NCBI GenBank assembly: GCA_028023455.1
Contig: JAQFVV010006542.1
Span: 389,001 to 453,000 of the forward strand
DNA from: Epiperipatus broadwayi
Taxonomy: Eukaryota > Onychophora > Udeonychophora > Euonychophora > Peripatidae
Direction: 5' to 3'
Length of the DNA stretch: 64,000 bases
This document shows positions 11,626-24,642 of the stretch, piece after piece (the first letter of the stretch is position 1; every line of letters starts with the position of its first letter). The notes beneath the pieces are model-generated. The model saw only the letters and a list, made by a program, of their open reading frames with translations. It had not been told where the DNA came from and made no database searches. The position numbers were made by a program, and so were the translations under genes.

Positions 11626-14600
11626 TACAACACCCCACCAATAACCAATACACACCATACACACCTATTTCAAATTTAAGCCCATGATATTAATGCTATT
11701 TAGTAAATGACAGAATCAAGTAATGTTAGAGCACATAAACTTGTACTAATTAATTATCACAACCTAATATTTAAAGCCAAATATAAATAAATGTTAAAAC
11801 AAAAGTTAAACATCACTAAACAATGGGATATCATGATGTACAATAGATCAGATAAATAAACTTAATCAAAAAAAGTAATAATTAATATATATAATATAAA
11901 AATAAATAAAACTCAATATTTATTTTATTACCTTTTTTTATGATTTTATTTTAACAAACTGCCTATGGTAATTCTTAACCAAAGATGACATCAACAATAA
12001 AATTAAAAAATTAGCGCAAATTCACTGAATAGATAGATAAAAAAAAAAAAAAAAACTTTTTTTTTTGTTAAGAAAATAAAAAAACCTTTTACCTGAGTAA
12101 AAAAATCCACCATTTCCTGCATAAAAAACTTAAAAGAAAAGTTGAAATGTTTATGTCAACTGATTCAAATTCATAGTACTGCTAAAATAATATTTTTCTA
12201 CAATTCGAGAAAGTGAGTCAAAACATTTACTTCTGAAACAACTTAGCAAAGAATTCAGAATGTAATGATCTTCAAACAAAACAAAACACTAGAATCTGTA
12301 AAAAGGAAAAAAAAAATCACAATTGATTTCTCACTATAAATTTTGGAAGTTAAAATTAAAACATGCAATAGCAGAAGAAATATTAACATTGTTCCAATTA
12401 ATTTCATTTAAAAAGATTTGATATATTATTGACAAAATCAATCATGCATTGCTAATTGCAGAAGGAAACTGTCATGAAAGGGAAGTCATCATCCACAGAG
12501 CTATAAATTCTGAAGGACAATATGGAATTGTTTTATCTGTCATGAAAATGAAGTCATCATCCAATTGTCTTATCTTCATACATCTGGATTGATAAACAAT
12601 GGAATGATCCATCATAAAAATTTTTTTTACTCATCACTTCAAAACTTCAGTTCAAAGACTTTCATAAATTATTTGAATTCTAAGCTACACATAAAGGAAT
12701 TCCCATGGATTGTAAACATAAGCTATCAGAACATTATCCATATGAATTGTGAAGTCTATCTACATGTTTAAGCTACCAAGTATGGAAATAATATAAAAGT
12801 AGAATTTTTACAAACAAATATAAAAAATAAACAACATATAATAAATCAAATATTTATTAGTTCATTTTGGTTATTGTCCATGAGTTTAACAATAATTGTT
12901 CTTATGGATACAGTCTATCTCTCTTCGAATCATTCTTCCTTGATAAGTCATTCATCACATGCTAGATTCCTCAGCAATGTGCTTTTAATGATATTGTTTC
13001 TATTTTCTGCAGTTGATTTTCTTCTGGAGTCATTTAGACATTTATTGTAGAACTTTTGATGTTTCTTTAGGCATTATATAGGCAAGTAGATTAAATCATC
13101 ATGCTTCTATGGTAGGTCTGTATCAATCTAGCTCTATGGCAATATTAATTTAGCCAAAATACATTGCATAGCAATTCATAATAGATTTACTTTTTCTTAA
13201 TTTATTATTTGGCATATAACAGTTTATATAAGAAAAAGTTATTTCATCATATATATATATGAAAAAGAAAAACAAGTTTTATTTACGTAAAACCTGCTAT
13301 CGCTTGTATTAATGATCAATAGATGGAGCTTTACCAAGACCTCCAAACAAGCATATTCTGTTTACATAAATGTCAGAGTCAATATTCACTGTCTTTTTAT
13401 GTATATATATATATTCTCTTTCTCTATGTTTGAATAATAGAACAGATTTTATTTTTAAATTTTAATTTAAAAATCAGTTCAGTTCTTTTGTCAAACCATA
13501 CAAATTTGTTAAATTTTTCTCTGTTTAAATGTTGGTTGTAATTTCTTATAATTTTGAACTACAAAGATATGAATAATTTGGAATGTTCAAACAAATCATT
13601 GATTTTTTCTTGGATTCAAACATTCAATCTTTAAAAGTTGACTTATTTTAAAAGTTGTATTATTTGAAATATAACAAAAGATTATAGAAATGAACTGGAT
13701 TTGCTTTTATACCCCTCTTAGTTTCCAGTATTTAGTATACAAGCATTTCCATTTCTGTTTCTATTGCTGTAGCTCTCTATTGTTGCACATATTATATTGA
13801 TTGCAGTTAGAACTGAAATTACATAATAGAATTCTACTTTCATCTTCCATACCTGGTTGCCTAGAGATTGGCTTGACATTAGGTAATCAACATGTTTACT
13901 AAGTTTAAGTCTTTATTCATCATGACATATAACACATTTAACAATAAGTCATTATTGACATACATATATATATATATATATAAAGGATTTATTTAACTGG
14001 TTTTTTTTATTTCGCATTTAACAAGGAAAATTAGTTCATTGTGCCATTTGTTGAATTTTGTACTTAATAAAGCAAACATTTATCGTGTGCATGTTTACAC
14101 ACACAAAAATGATATTGCATATTTAATCACCTGTTAGCTAAATTAATGTTTTAAATGGTTTGGATTGGATGGTGTGGATGGATAAAGGCTGGTCTTAATA
14201 GAATTGTAAACTACCTTTAAATTTTATATCCACAAAATTTCAACTTTATTCATAATTTTCAAAATAAAGTAAAAACATTAAAATTTGAGATTAGAAGAAC
14301 TATTTTTTAATCCCTATTGTATTTTTAATTTGAAAAATGAAAATACAAAAAAAAATGTTTATTTATTTTTCAATTATTATAATAATTACATTTCAAGCAA
14401 TATTTTTTTTTAAAAAAATGAAATCTTTAAAACGAATTATTTGAAAATTATTTCAATATAATCTAACTGAAAATTTATTAATGATTAACCAAACAGTGAT
14501 TTTAATCATTTATTTAAATTTTTTTTACAAACTTATTTATTATATACTACTGTTGCATATTGTCCTCTGCTTAGATTCATCTAATGTTTTTTGGGAGCAG

Positions 14601-16249
14601 CGATTTATCCTAAATAAGCTTGAATAAATAATGAAAACTGGGTGATCGAGTATATTCACAATTTTTAATCCAATAAATAATATTGGTAATATTTTAACAA
14701 AAATGGCTTGTTTTATTAAAAATGCTGTTGATCAACTTCAAAAACAATTCTTTCCTAAAACATGTGCCCTGTGAAGATTGTTCTGAATTTTTTCATCAAG
14801 TGGCATATATAGAATAAAATAAAAAATGTACTAGGTGGTTATTGAACATTTACTACTACTTCAATTAATTATATGTGTGAGTGCATGCATCTCAGCATAT
14901 ATACATTCATTTATCTATTCATCATATTTTACAGACATTATTTGAGGAAATATATACATCTATTTAAGTTTGTATATTTATTAAAAAGTTGAATAGCCAA
15001 CATGGAAAGTAAATGTTCAAGAAGACATTATTTCTCATTACAAATACATTCTTTTACAATTACAAATCATGTTTTTTTAAAACAACAATTCCTGTGATTT
15101 GGAAATAACAGCAACAAGTCAGTTTAACTAAGTAAACTGAAATTCAAAGTGTTTGAAAAAAATGTATAACAGGCTTAAAATTTTAAAAAAAAAATCTGTT
15201 TTCTATGCATACATTTCAAACAAAAACAAACTTTGTACTTATAGAATTAATCTAAAATATTGCACCTGCATTAATAAAAAGAATTAAACAAATGTGAAAA
15301 AATTATAGAATTACCATTATTCCAAATAACTTGATCCTGATTATGGGTATTGGTAACAAAATTCTTTAGATATTAAATGGTTTGCTTACTCCAACGAACA
15401 TTGATACTAAATGATCATAAAATGCTGTGTTGTTAGATGAAATTAATTAATTAGTGTATCTGATGAGAGACCAATGAATTCTATATTCCAAATTAATTTT
15501 ATTAAATGTGCTAATTGTTCCTATGGGAAAAAGTCTTATGCCATATTTATTTAATATTATTGCTTATGAGATATAATTAAGTATAAAGTTTTTAAAATTG
15601 ATTATGTTACTGATAAAAATATATAAATAAATTTAGCAGTTTTTAAATGTTTCTCTGTTAGGATTCTATAAGAGACATGACTATCAGAGTCTTTATTTGA
15701 AGACCTGAAATTAAGGGGGTGATGTATAAAAAATAAGTACCATTAAAATATTAAAAATTGATTTATTTAGAATAATTAAAATCTTAAATTCAATAGAATA
15801 TAACAAAGAAATTTTAATGAGGATTCAAAAAAATATAATTGTGAAATGATAAATGTTATAGAAACAAACAAAAAAAAAAGCTAAAATGGTATATAGGAAT
15901 TAAGAAAAAAAGATGTCAAAATTATTTAAAAAATCAACAAGTCATATTAAGGAAAGCCTTATAAAAATCATATAGTAATAAATAAGTAGAAAACAAAATA
16001 CTATCAAAATAAAACATCTTTTGAAATGCAAAGTATTTTATATTAAGAGTTAAAGCATAAAATCAAATCTATAAATAGTTTTAATAAATGATGAAGTCAT
16101 TGAAAAGTTATTAAACTAAGAAGGAAAAATAAATAAATTGTTAGCAAAAGTATAGACTAAATGTCTAATTGGAAAAAAATAAACAAATTGATTGGGAAAA
16201 TTTATTAATTACATTGATATTTAAAAATGATATAAGAAACTAATTATAA
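11626..16249. other. AT-rich DNA with no identifiable gene
   Basis: Nothing convincing was seen on either strand. Small items are an A16 run followed by a T10 run (12040-12066), TA runs near 13245 and 13965-13982, and one 68-aa chance-size ORF at 12565-12771. This stretch may include continuation of the giant repeat if its left arm extends beyond the window. Confidence 0.6.
12471..12563 (+). repeat. Short spaced direct repeat
   Basis: A 27-bp sequence, ctgtcatgaaa followed by gaagtcatcatcca, occurs at about 12469 and again at about 12537, with two mismatches and a 68-bp period. It could be a small local duplication. No function is evident. Confidence 0.6.
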
Positions 16250-16360
16250 CCTTTACAAAGAGTATTAATTTCAAACCCTCTCCAACTACTGCCATATTAA
16301 ACAACAAGCTGGATTTTAAAATAGATCTACTGCATTAGATTCATCCAAGTACTTAAATAG
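16250..16360 (+). pseudogene. Possible LINE reverse-transcriptase crumb
   Basis: Reading + gives QQAGF followed, after a stop, by NRSTALDSSKYL. This recalls the QAGFR...ST segment of non-LTR reverse transcriptases, which appears properly as EQAGFKSGFSTVDHIQ in the RTE copy at 30152-30571. The match is short and interrupted, so it may be chance. Confidence 0.2.
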
Positions 16361-18369
16361 TTGATCATCTAAAAAAATATTTTTTTGTATTAACAGTAAA
16401 CTCATACCTATGATATGTTCTGATTATTAATCATCATGCCTTTCTGTTTATCCACAAATCTTCCTGAAAATTTCTTCCCTTAATGTTTTTATCTGTTCTC
16501 TCCAACTTTTCTTGGATGCCCTCTTTTTATCTTTCCTATTAATATCCAGTTTAATAATTGTTTTGATAAGCATCCTCTATATATGTTCATACTATAGTGT
16601 GATCAATATTCATTGTTTCTTGAATTGTTTTATTCCTTATGCACTCTCTCTGTCTTTCTATAGATTTGGGTCCATAACCCATTTTTATAGTCACCATTTT
16701 TTTTTCTTTTTTCTTTAATTGCCAAACTTATTTTTCCATAAAATAAAAAGATGAGTGTAAATTTTCACTTTACATTAAATTTACAGGTAAAAAGATTGTT
16801 GATTGTGAAAGTAACATTTTTATGATTATTAAAGTTTTAAAATATGAAGATATAAAACTAGCACATTATTCAATTATCATGATTTTCAGAAGAATATTAT
16901 TGACGATAGGGCATTTCTCAAATTGTATACAGCCGCCTAACCAGTCAAAATACATACCCTGAAAAAATTCCATGTTTATTATTTGCAAACAGTAAAATAA
17001 TAGATCGTTACTTATTTAAAAAAAAAAAAAACAGAAACAAATAGTCTATTTTAAAGAATATGAAATACAGTATTAGTAACACATATTCTTATTAGACACA
17101 TTTGAAAGAAAACGAAAAACAAATAATGAAAACACTATATTTTATAGTAATATAAGGACAAACAAATTTGTTAACGGAAATCGGTGACAAATTGATAAAA
17201 ACATTTTAGTTAATGTTTTTGACAAATAATGGAAAAAGTCAAATATATATGATTAATATTTTGTAACTTTTTTTTTCCTTATAAAAATATGTTTTTATAA
17301 AAGTAAACGCTGAATATCGACTAAATAAAACGAATCATTATAGTAAAATAATTAATAACGTAATTGTATATATATAAAACTACAGATGATAATTGATGCA
17401 GTAATTTTCCCATCATATTTTTTTTCTTTATATATATATCTCATTCTTCTGAAATATTTTAGTGAGCACATCACATTCCCAATCAATACGAGCTATTACG
17501 CGGACGCTTGACTGCGTTTTAAGGCTAACCAAAGTCGACTCTACATTCTTTTGGGATTAATTTTGAGCAATATTTACTCGAATCTCTCTTCTAAAATCCG
17601 GTAACTTTGTGATAGTTTTACTATGCCTCATTTATTTTTCAAAGAGTGCCTTTACCATAGCTTTGAGTAATGACTTCACCTGTAAAATATTGCTCATTTC
17701 TAGCAAATTAAAAGCAATTCCAACTTAAAAGATTAGAAATTAGTTAGAAAAATTCCTCTCACAACGGCATATAAAATTATGCTAATGTGAGGAAATAATT
17801 GACATTTCAGAATTATATAAAAAAGTTAAATATATATAATCCAAGGTATGCTATATTGTTTTGAGCAACGATTATATATATATAAATCGAACTAATTATT
17901 TCAAAATGTCTTACTATTGGTCGATTTACATTTTTTTTTTTAAAAGAAAAAAAACTGCAAACGTCATTTGAATAAAGCAGTAGAAAGTATACATAAATGT
18001 AGATTATTAAAAAAATTGTAATAAAAAGGATCTGCAATATAAAAGACCTAAAAAAATAATAAAAACAATGTGCAATATAAAAGATAATAACTAATAATAT
18101 AAAAAAGGATAGCAATATAAATGCTGAAATATATTAAAATAAGGGACGTGATATCAATACTGTTAATTTTATATATAATGTATTTATTAAAATGCCATAT
18201 TAAAATTTAGAATTATTATGCCAGAAATTAATATAGTTACAGAAAAGTACCATTACATAAATTGATAATTCAGACTTGAAAATTATTAATACTTATAAAA
18301 TCAAAATATCAATGTACCAGTATGTAAATAAAAAAAAAGTTTAACATGTTATATGCAATAAAAGTAGTA

Positions 18370-18370
<1 letters not shown>
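16361..18370. other. AT-rich DNA with no identifiable gene
   Basis: Nothing was recognised. A somewhat GC-richer island lies at about 17480-17780. It contains short dyads, for example cctcacaacggcat against atgctaatgtgagg near 17760-17795, but no convincing ORF. The 100-aa minus-strand ORF at 17813-18115 is a low-complexity I/Y/F run typical of AT-rich DNA. Confidence 0.6.
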
Positions 18371-18669
<299 letters not shown>

Positions 18670-18737
18670 CAAAGACCCACCTATCATTCAATTTAGCCAT
18701 TCATACATCCAAGTATAGAGTGAAATTATAAAAAAAG

Positions 18738-19645
18738 ACTAATGAATATGAGTTACCATTATGTTTTTTATTTGTAGATTAACAAAAACATTTGACTCTA
18801 TAAGCATTTTTGGCTGATCTATATCTGCAAAAGTTTTTATAGCAGTTTTGCTAGAAGTAAGGGAGTAAAAACAAATTAAAGATTATTAAGTTTTTTAAAT
18901 TTTGCAGATGATATAATTGTTTTGAAAATAATGCTTCAGAGCTTCAGAAAACGTTGCAAGAGCTATTAGATGAAAGTACAAAAATAGGAATAAAGGTAAA
19001 TATTAAAAATATTAAAGTAATGATGAATGAATTTTCTCAAAAGATGAAAACAAAGATTAATAATAATGAATTAGAAGAAATTAACAACTACAAATACCTT
19101 GGTCAGATTACTAATACAGATGGTAACATAATGAATGAAATTACTCATAAAATTAAACTTGAATGGAATGCTTTTGGTAAATATAATTTACTATTAACAG
19201 CAAATATGCCTATGTATTTGAATTAAAGGCTTTTAAAATAAATATGTTTTACCAAATCTTATTTATAAATGAAAGATTTTGATACTTGACAGAAGACCAA
19301 TGAAAAGACTTCAGACCACTCAATGAAGTATGGAGAGACACATTTTAGGAGTAACAAGAAGAGATCAAAATGAAATGTCTGGGTGAGAGAAGAAACATGT
19401 ATTATTGATGAAATTGAAATAATTAATAGCTTAAAATGGACTGAGATGATCATAGTGCTAGAATAGATGATAGTAAATACACAGTTGAAATCTTAACCTG
19501 AATTTCAAAAGATTGTAAAAGACTTCAAAAAGAGAGCATGAAAGATGGATGAACTGGTAAATAGAGACTAAAAATCAGAGAAACTGAATTCAATGTGATG
19601 TTGTCTTCAGTAATGGCTAAAAACAATGGTCATGATGATGACACA
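18738..19645 (+). pseudogene. RTE-type LINE fragment, 5'-truncated and internally deleted
   Basis: Translation starts TNEYELPLCFLFVD, the same site as in the RTE copy on the minus strand at 30.15 kb. After KTFDSI it jumps to GDSIS..LFTAVLLE, so the piece encoding the segment between the two motifs is missing. It then continues through FADDII, NNYKYLGQITNTDGNIMNE and NVWVREET to a short (TGA)n tail at about 19631-19645. The RT active-site FADD is present, unlike in the larger copy. The sequence carries several stops and shifts. The copy begins about 70 bp after the tetranucleotide array. It is a dead 3' fragment of the same family as 29072-31995. Confidence 0.85.
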
Positions 19646-21485
19646 CCCTTCACCAACCCATCTATCAGATTTATATTTACTTGTGCATTTATATATATAT
19701 TTATTTTTCTATTTACTTGTCTTAATTGCTATTTTCATCTTTATCTATTTATCTATTTATTATTTAATTGTAGGTCTATCTATCTATTTGTCATTTATCT
19801 AGTACTTAATCTATAGTTTTCTGTCCATATACACACTTAAATATTTAATAACAAAAAATGTTTTTCAAAGAATAATAAAAATATAAATTGACTCACTAAA
19901 ATCAAGTTATATTATTTATTTTTTTACCATTTTGTTGTTATCAAAGACCTAATAACGCAATTAAAACTAAGACAACTATCTATACGCAAACACATAGACA
20001 ACTTCCGACCAAGATACTTTAAAATAATACCAATAATTATATGCAAGAGTAAGTCTTGAATTAAAAGTTGATCGATATAAATTTTTAATTTAAGTTAAAA
20101 TATTACTATTTATTAGACTTATATTTGAATACTATTTTATGTTTATAAAGTTTTATTTATTATTATTCACAGACAGATCGCTCCCATGCAATAATAAGGC
20201 TTTTTAATGGCAATTATTCTTAACAAAGAGCACTTTCTATATGAGATCAGTATGATAAATTTGTATGTCAGCATAAAAATAGAAAAATAAATATATTTAA
20301 TAAACATTAAACCAAAACTATTCTACATGTACATTAATTGGTAATATGTAACAACTCTAATTTGCAACATGGTGGATTATCTTTGCATTAAATACAAAAA
20401 ACTACCTGGCTAATATATATATATATATATAAGTATTAACCACTTTAAACATGTTTATCATTCTAACTATAGAAGCAAAAAATATAAAGAAAGATGAGGG
20501 GAGATAATTGAAGATGAGGTTCGTCATAAGTACATAAATCAATCGATGAACTATGAATATAACGACTATCATATATTATTTTTATGGTCTGTTTAATTTG
20601 TAGCATGAATTATGTTTTCAATTTGTTTCAGCACAAAAAGTTTTAAAAAATCAGAGTTAAATAGTAATATGAAAACCAACCAATGAATAATTTGCATCTG
20701 AAGCAATAAAATCATTTGAAAAAAAAGGCTTTGCAAAAAATGCAAAGTCATCCATAGAGACAAGAGTATTTATATCAAAATAGAATGCATCTAAAATTTA
20801 CATTATTTCAGAAAATAAAATAAACTGAACCAATGGTCTAAAATTAGCCAATTTGAGATGTCTCAATACACATTGAGATTTTAAATAGTCTTGAAGTAAG
20901 AGAAGAAGTGTTTACTTTGCCAAATCAAATTTATATTTTAGTAGCAACTACCACACAAGCATGAAAGTAAATTAATTAAGTTTTAAAATAAGGTTTAACA
21001 TAATTAAACAATGCTTGTGTAATGTGAAATTAATCTAGACAATATATACTTAGTCAAGGTAATACCTGATAAAATTATAAAATTGTTAAAATAATATATT
21101 TATATTCTAAAGATTAATAAAGGATTAGTGTGGGGAATAAAACTATCTATGATTAGCTCAATTACCTATACACAGCTAACACAATTTTTTTTAAGGATTG
21201 GTAGAATTGTACAAAATCTAAAAAAAAAAATTATTATTTTTGTAAATCTGTAGACCATTGATAATAAGAAATGAATGCATTCATGCTTAAAATAATATTA
21301 TCTAATAGACTATAAGTTAATAAGCTACATACTTCTATTTCAACTTCTAACTATAATAAAGATCCTATTACAAGAGCAATTACAAATGCAGATTATTGGA
21401 TTGATCGTAAATATATATTAATACTCTTCAAGGTTCAAAAAATATTGGATTATCAATTTTTTTATTTCAATCCTATTCATAGGAA
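19646..21485. other. AT-rich DNA with no identifiable gene
   Basis: Nothing was recognised. A (TA)n run lies at about 20412-20431, a pyrimidine-rich tattta/ctat tract at about 19670-19815, and a 7-bp hairpin (ctttgca/tgcaaag) near 20735. Confidence 0.6.
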
Positions 21486-21501
21486 ACAATATTTAATCTT
21501 T

Positions 21502-21601
21502 TTTTTCATGTCTCATAGCAGCCACCAGGAAATGAACCCACTGACCTGGGACAACTGCTTGTAAGGCAACTGTGCTGACCTCTTTACCACCAACACTTCA
21601 C
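21502..21601 (-). mobile_element. tRNA-derived SINE, copy 1 of dimer
   Basis: Read on the minus strand it runs from gtgaagtgttggtgg through gtcagcacagttgcc, ttacaagcagttgtcccagg and a degraded B-box region to a ctatgagacatg end and an A-tail (a T run on the plus strand, 21502-21506). The element is about 95 bp and has no LINE-like 3' domain beyond the tRNA-related part. It is the same family as 21618-21717, 23727-23840 and 61749-61855. Confidence 0.82.
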
Positions 21602-21617
21602 ACAATATTTAATCTTT

Positions 21618-21717
21618 TTTTTCATGTGTCATAGCATCGGCTGGGAAGTTAACCCATTAACCTGGGACAACTGCTTGTAAGGCAACTGTGCTGATCTCTC
21701 AATTACCAACACTTGAC
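21618..21717 (-). mobile_element. tRNA-derived SINE, copy 2 of dimer
   Basis: This starts gtcaagtgttggt on the minus strand. It carries the conserved core cagcacagttgccttacaag and ends gatgctatgacacatg plus an A-run. It is bounded by perfect 16-bp target duplications. The A-box region is more degraded than in the 61.75-kb copy, so it is not expected to be transcribed. Confidence 0.82.
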
Positions 21718-21733
21718 ACAATATTTAATCTTT

Positions 21734-22239
21734 AGATGCACTCACTACTTATGCTAAAATTCAGAGAATGTAAACTTAAACTTTCCAAATTAGCGCATTA
21801 ATAAGTTAGAGAATTCTCCTATGGAGGATATTATAAAAAAATCATATCTGATTTTTCATTTATTCTACTATTCTATTGATTAAAAAAAATAGCATTTTCT
21901 ATTCTGCAGAATAATAAAACGAATGGAGAATTTGTGACCAATATAGACATTTAAAATCAAATGTTCTACAGTTGTCAAAAAGATTTAAAATATGTGAATT
22001 AAAGCTGGAAAAGAGATACAGAAATTGTAAATCTTTTTTAAACATATCAAAAGTAACATTTGAGCATAAAAATTATTACAATTCTTTTAAATTCATCAAT
22101 AATATGTTTATATGATATGTAGAAAAAAAGCTTTTAATAAAGTATTCATTCTATCTACTCATTTAGATTTTGATATAGATATGTAGTTTTGAAAAGAATA
22201 CATAAAAAAAAATATTGAACGAATAAATTAAAAATAAAA
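21734..22239. other. AT-rich DNA, nothing recognised
   Basis: There is no ORF, repeat or motif that I can support here. Confidence 0.5.
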
Positions 22240-22496
22240 GAGAAACTCGATTGGTTTATTTATTGAGTAGAAAATATAGTTCAATGAAAGATGTTTTGGA
22301 AGAAATCGTAAGTGAAAACAAAAAATAAAGGATGAAAAATATTGATTTTGTTGGATAATATAAGAGATAGAAAGAGTTATGTGGAATTGAAGAACTGAGC
22401 AATGAAGAGAACAGAGTAAGAAAAATTGATGAACTGTTGATGTGACGATTCTCTGGATCTATCCATGGTATAGAATAATACTGATGATGATGCAAT
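22240..22496 (+). pseudogene. Possible RTE 3'-end relic
   Basis: The stretch ends in tactgatgatgatgc, like the (TGA)n tails of the RTE copies at 19645 and 29072. The preceding bases loosely follow the RTE 3' region (ggatctatccatgg... tail). The alignment is weak and no protein motif survives. The 79-aa minus-strand ORF here looks like chance. Confidence 0.2.
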
Positions 22497-22539
22497 TTAA
22501 TAAATTCAGTATCTTTTACAATTTTGAAAATGAATAGGT

Positions 22540-23660
22540 GCAGATCACGTTGAAATAACTGGAAAAAATTTAAAATATGATGCTAATAAATTGCATTCAA
22601 AAATATTGGAAACATTTTAAAGGTTATATATTTTTATGAAGTTATGTTACTGGTTTTAAGGATACTTCTGTTATTCCAATTTTGAAAGTGAAGTGGATAA
22701 ACAGATAAGATTGTAATAATTATTATGGAATGTCATTATTACCTACTACATGAATATATAATTTTAATGACTTTATTGAATAAATTGCTAACAATCAAAG
22801 AGAAATGATAACCAAAGAAATTTAAAAAATCAAAGGGCAGTCTAAACATGGGTTTATTGCTAGAAAAATACAAATATTGTCTGTCACAAGCCAAAGAATG
22901 ATTTATATATTATTTTTATTTTATCTAAGACATTTGACTCAATTAATAAAAACAGATCTAAGACACTCTGTTTAAAATTCGTAGATTGTACATTTTAATT
23001 TATTCATATTAGACAGATTTCAAATGATAAAATAAAAATAAAAATTATATCAGGTAAAAAAAATAGGCATTTGAAATAAAAATAATGTTAAGCAATGATA
23101 TGCACTAGCCCCACTTCTTTAACTTTTTTTTGAAAGCCATCTTTGAAACTGTTTATAGGTGGCTTTATGATATTCAAATTAATCTATAGAGTGATTGGTG
23201 AAATTTTCGTTTTCAGTTAATTAAAAGAAAAAGCATCATTTTCTTATCTGGTTTAAAAATATTATAATGAATATGCTATCCTTGCCAGACAAATCCAAAA
23301 GATTATTTAAAGAGTTACTTTCTGATTCAATATAAAACATTGGTTTTGTAATTAATATTAAAAAGATCTCATGTTCATTATGAGTTAGTGATGAAAAAAA
23401 AATCTTCAGAAACTTTTACTTCGCAGGATTTCTAATAGGAACAGAGGCATAAATAATGAGGTGCAGTGCAACTTTCACTGTTCTATTAATATTTTTAAAA
23501 AGTTAAGAAATACATAAATCTGCATAGTGATATAACTGTTGTAATTAAATTAGTTATATTGAATTATTATTTTGCATAATTCACTGTATGGAAGTGAAAC
23601 TTTATATCAATATAATATAAATTCATTAAAAAAATTTCATTAAAAATCACTGTAATATAT
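22540..23660 (+). pseudogene. Old non-LTR reverse-transcriptase relic, non-RTE lineage
   Basis: With many stops and shifts, translation recovers the usual order of LINE RT motifs. VIPIL is followed by DCNNYYGMSLL (typical family form DCNNYRGISLL), then NNQRE, then SKHGFIARK, then VKQCDALAPLL (family form VKQGDVLAPVLF), then a degraded active-site area, then the relic of YGSET near 23590. The order and spacing support one ancient insertion. The DCNNYRGISLL/QGDxLAPxLF flavour differs from the RTE copies in the window. It is heavily decayed and older than the other LINEs. Exact ends cannot be placed. Confidence 0.7.
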
Positions 23661-23726
23661 TACAAATATTATGGCAAGATCGTAAAACCAATCAATATGT
23701 TAACCTTGTTCAGTGAGAATATCCTA

Positions 23727-23840
23727 TTTTTTTCCTTATGTCAAAGCATTGGTCAGGAGGCGAACCCGCAACAACTGTCTGCAAGCAACTGCTTGCTTGC
23801 AAAGCGGCTGTGCTGACTTCTGGACTACCACCTCTTGTGT
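23727..23840 (-). mobile_element. tRNA-derived SINE, diverged copy
   Basis: The minus-strand reading runs from acacaagaggtggtagtcc through gtcagcacagc, a short internal duplication around gcaagcaagcagttgcttgc, the B-box-like cgggttcgcctcctg, aatgctttgacataagg and an A-run. It shares the gtcagcacagc and atgctttgacat blocks with the other copies. No clear target duplication was found. Confidence 0.78.
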
Positions 23841-24123
23841 TTAGTAGGACAGCTGAAAAGAATTAAAAAAAAAGACTTTTGTGAAAAAGATAAACTTTTA
23901 TTTACATTATAAACATTATTTCAAACTGATTCTAAACAAAGTATGATATCACTGGGAAATATGGTTCAATATAAATTAAAATGGAGAGTTATAATTATAT
24001 TTAAAAGAATACCATCAATCTGTAGAAGTTAATGATTTTTTTAAAAGTCAAATATTATCACAAAAAATAAATTTTTTTCGTTGGTTTAAATTAAAATTAT
24101 TCAATATTCCATCATTGGTTTTT
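23841..24123. other. AT-rich DNA, nothing recognised
   Basis: There is no supported feature. Confidence 0.5.
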
Positions 24124-24385
24124 TAATGAAATGGATGGTTGAATAGTTGGAAGGGTGAAAAGATTAAAGTTTGTTCATTAAAGTTTGAGGAATTGCTATC
24201 TTGATATAAACTGAACACTGATTGTATATATGTGTGGGAAATTATGATCTGGATCATCTGATGAGTGCTGGTTCTGCATAGAATATATATTTTGGGGATA
24301 GTGCATGTTTTTCACATATATATGTGATCGTGTGTATCGGTTGGTTGAGATGGAATAGAGGATGAATATATTGAAAAATTCTGAG
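24124..24385 (+). repeat. Dispersed repeat family, diverged copy A
   Basis: Shared blocks with 24935-25227 and the reverse of 51989-52322 occur in the same order: atggatggttg, cattaaagt, gctatcttgatataaac, tatatatgtgtggga, tggatca/gatga.tgctggtt, and a tttt-cacatatatatgtg segment. It is much more diverged than the other two. The terminal gctcatatac hairpin part is absent. It ends ctgagtttaagtccctct, which resembles a tRNA B-box, but this may be coincidence. Confidence 0.6.
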
Positions 24386-24642
24386 TTTAAGTCCCTCTAA
24401 TTATATATATTAATTAAATGACATCAACTAATAAGCAATTAGGAGCAAATGAAATCACATTTATATTAAATTAAAATAATCTTCTTACTATATATCGTCA
24501 TTGAAATTATTTACAAAATCGAACCATTTGCTTGACTTCTGAATTTTTTTATTACGATAAGTATAAATGTGGAAAATGACATATGTAAAAAGAAACATCA
24601 AATTTATGGTTAATTTTACACTATGATTTAAATTAGATTTAT

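Larger units (their letters stand above)
21486..21733. repeat. SINE dimer with triplicated target-site duplication
   Basis: The 16-mer acaatatttaatcttt occurs three times, at 21486-21501, 21602-21617 and 21718-21733, exactly 116 bp apart. The two gaps each hold one minus-strand SINE copy. The two SINEs differ at roughly one base in eight, while the three 16-mers are identical. This is what two insertions at the same target would give; unequal exchange between target duplications followed by divergence is the alternative. Confidence 0.9.

Noticed and set aside
17813-18115. 100-aa minus-strand ORF resembling a membrane protein
   Set aside because: Low-complexity I/Y/F/L composition caused by AT-rich sequence; no homologous motif, no conserved start context.
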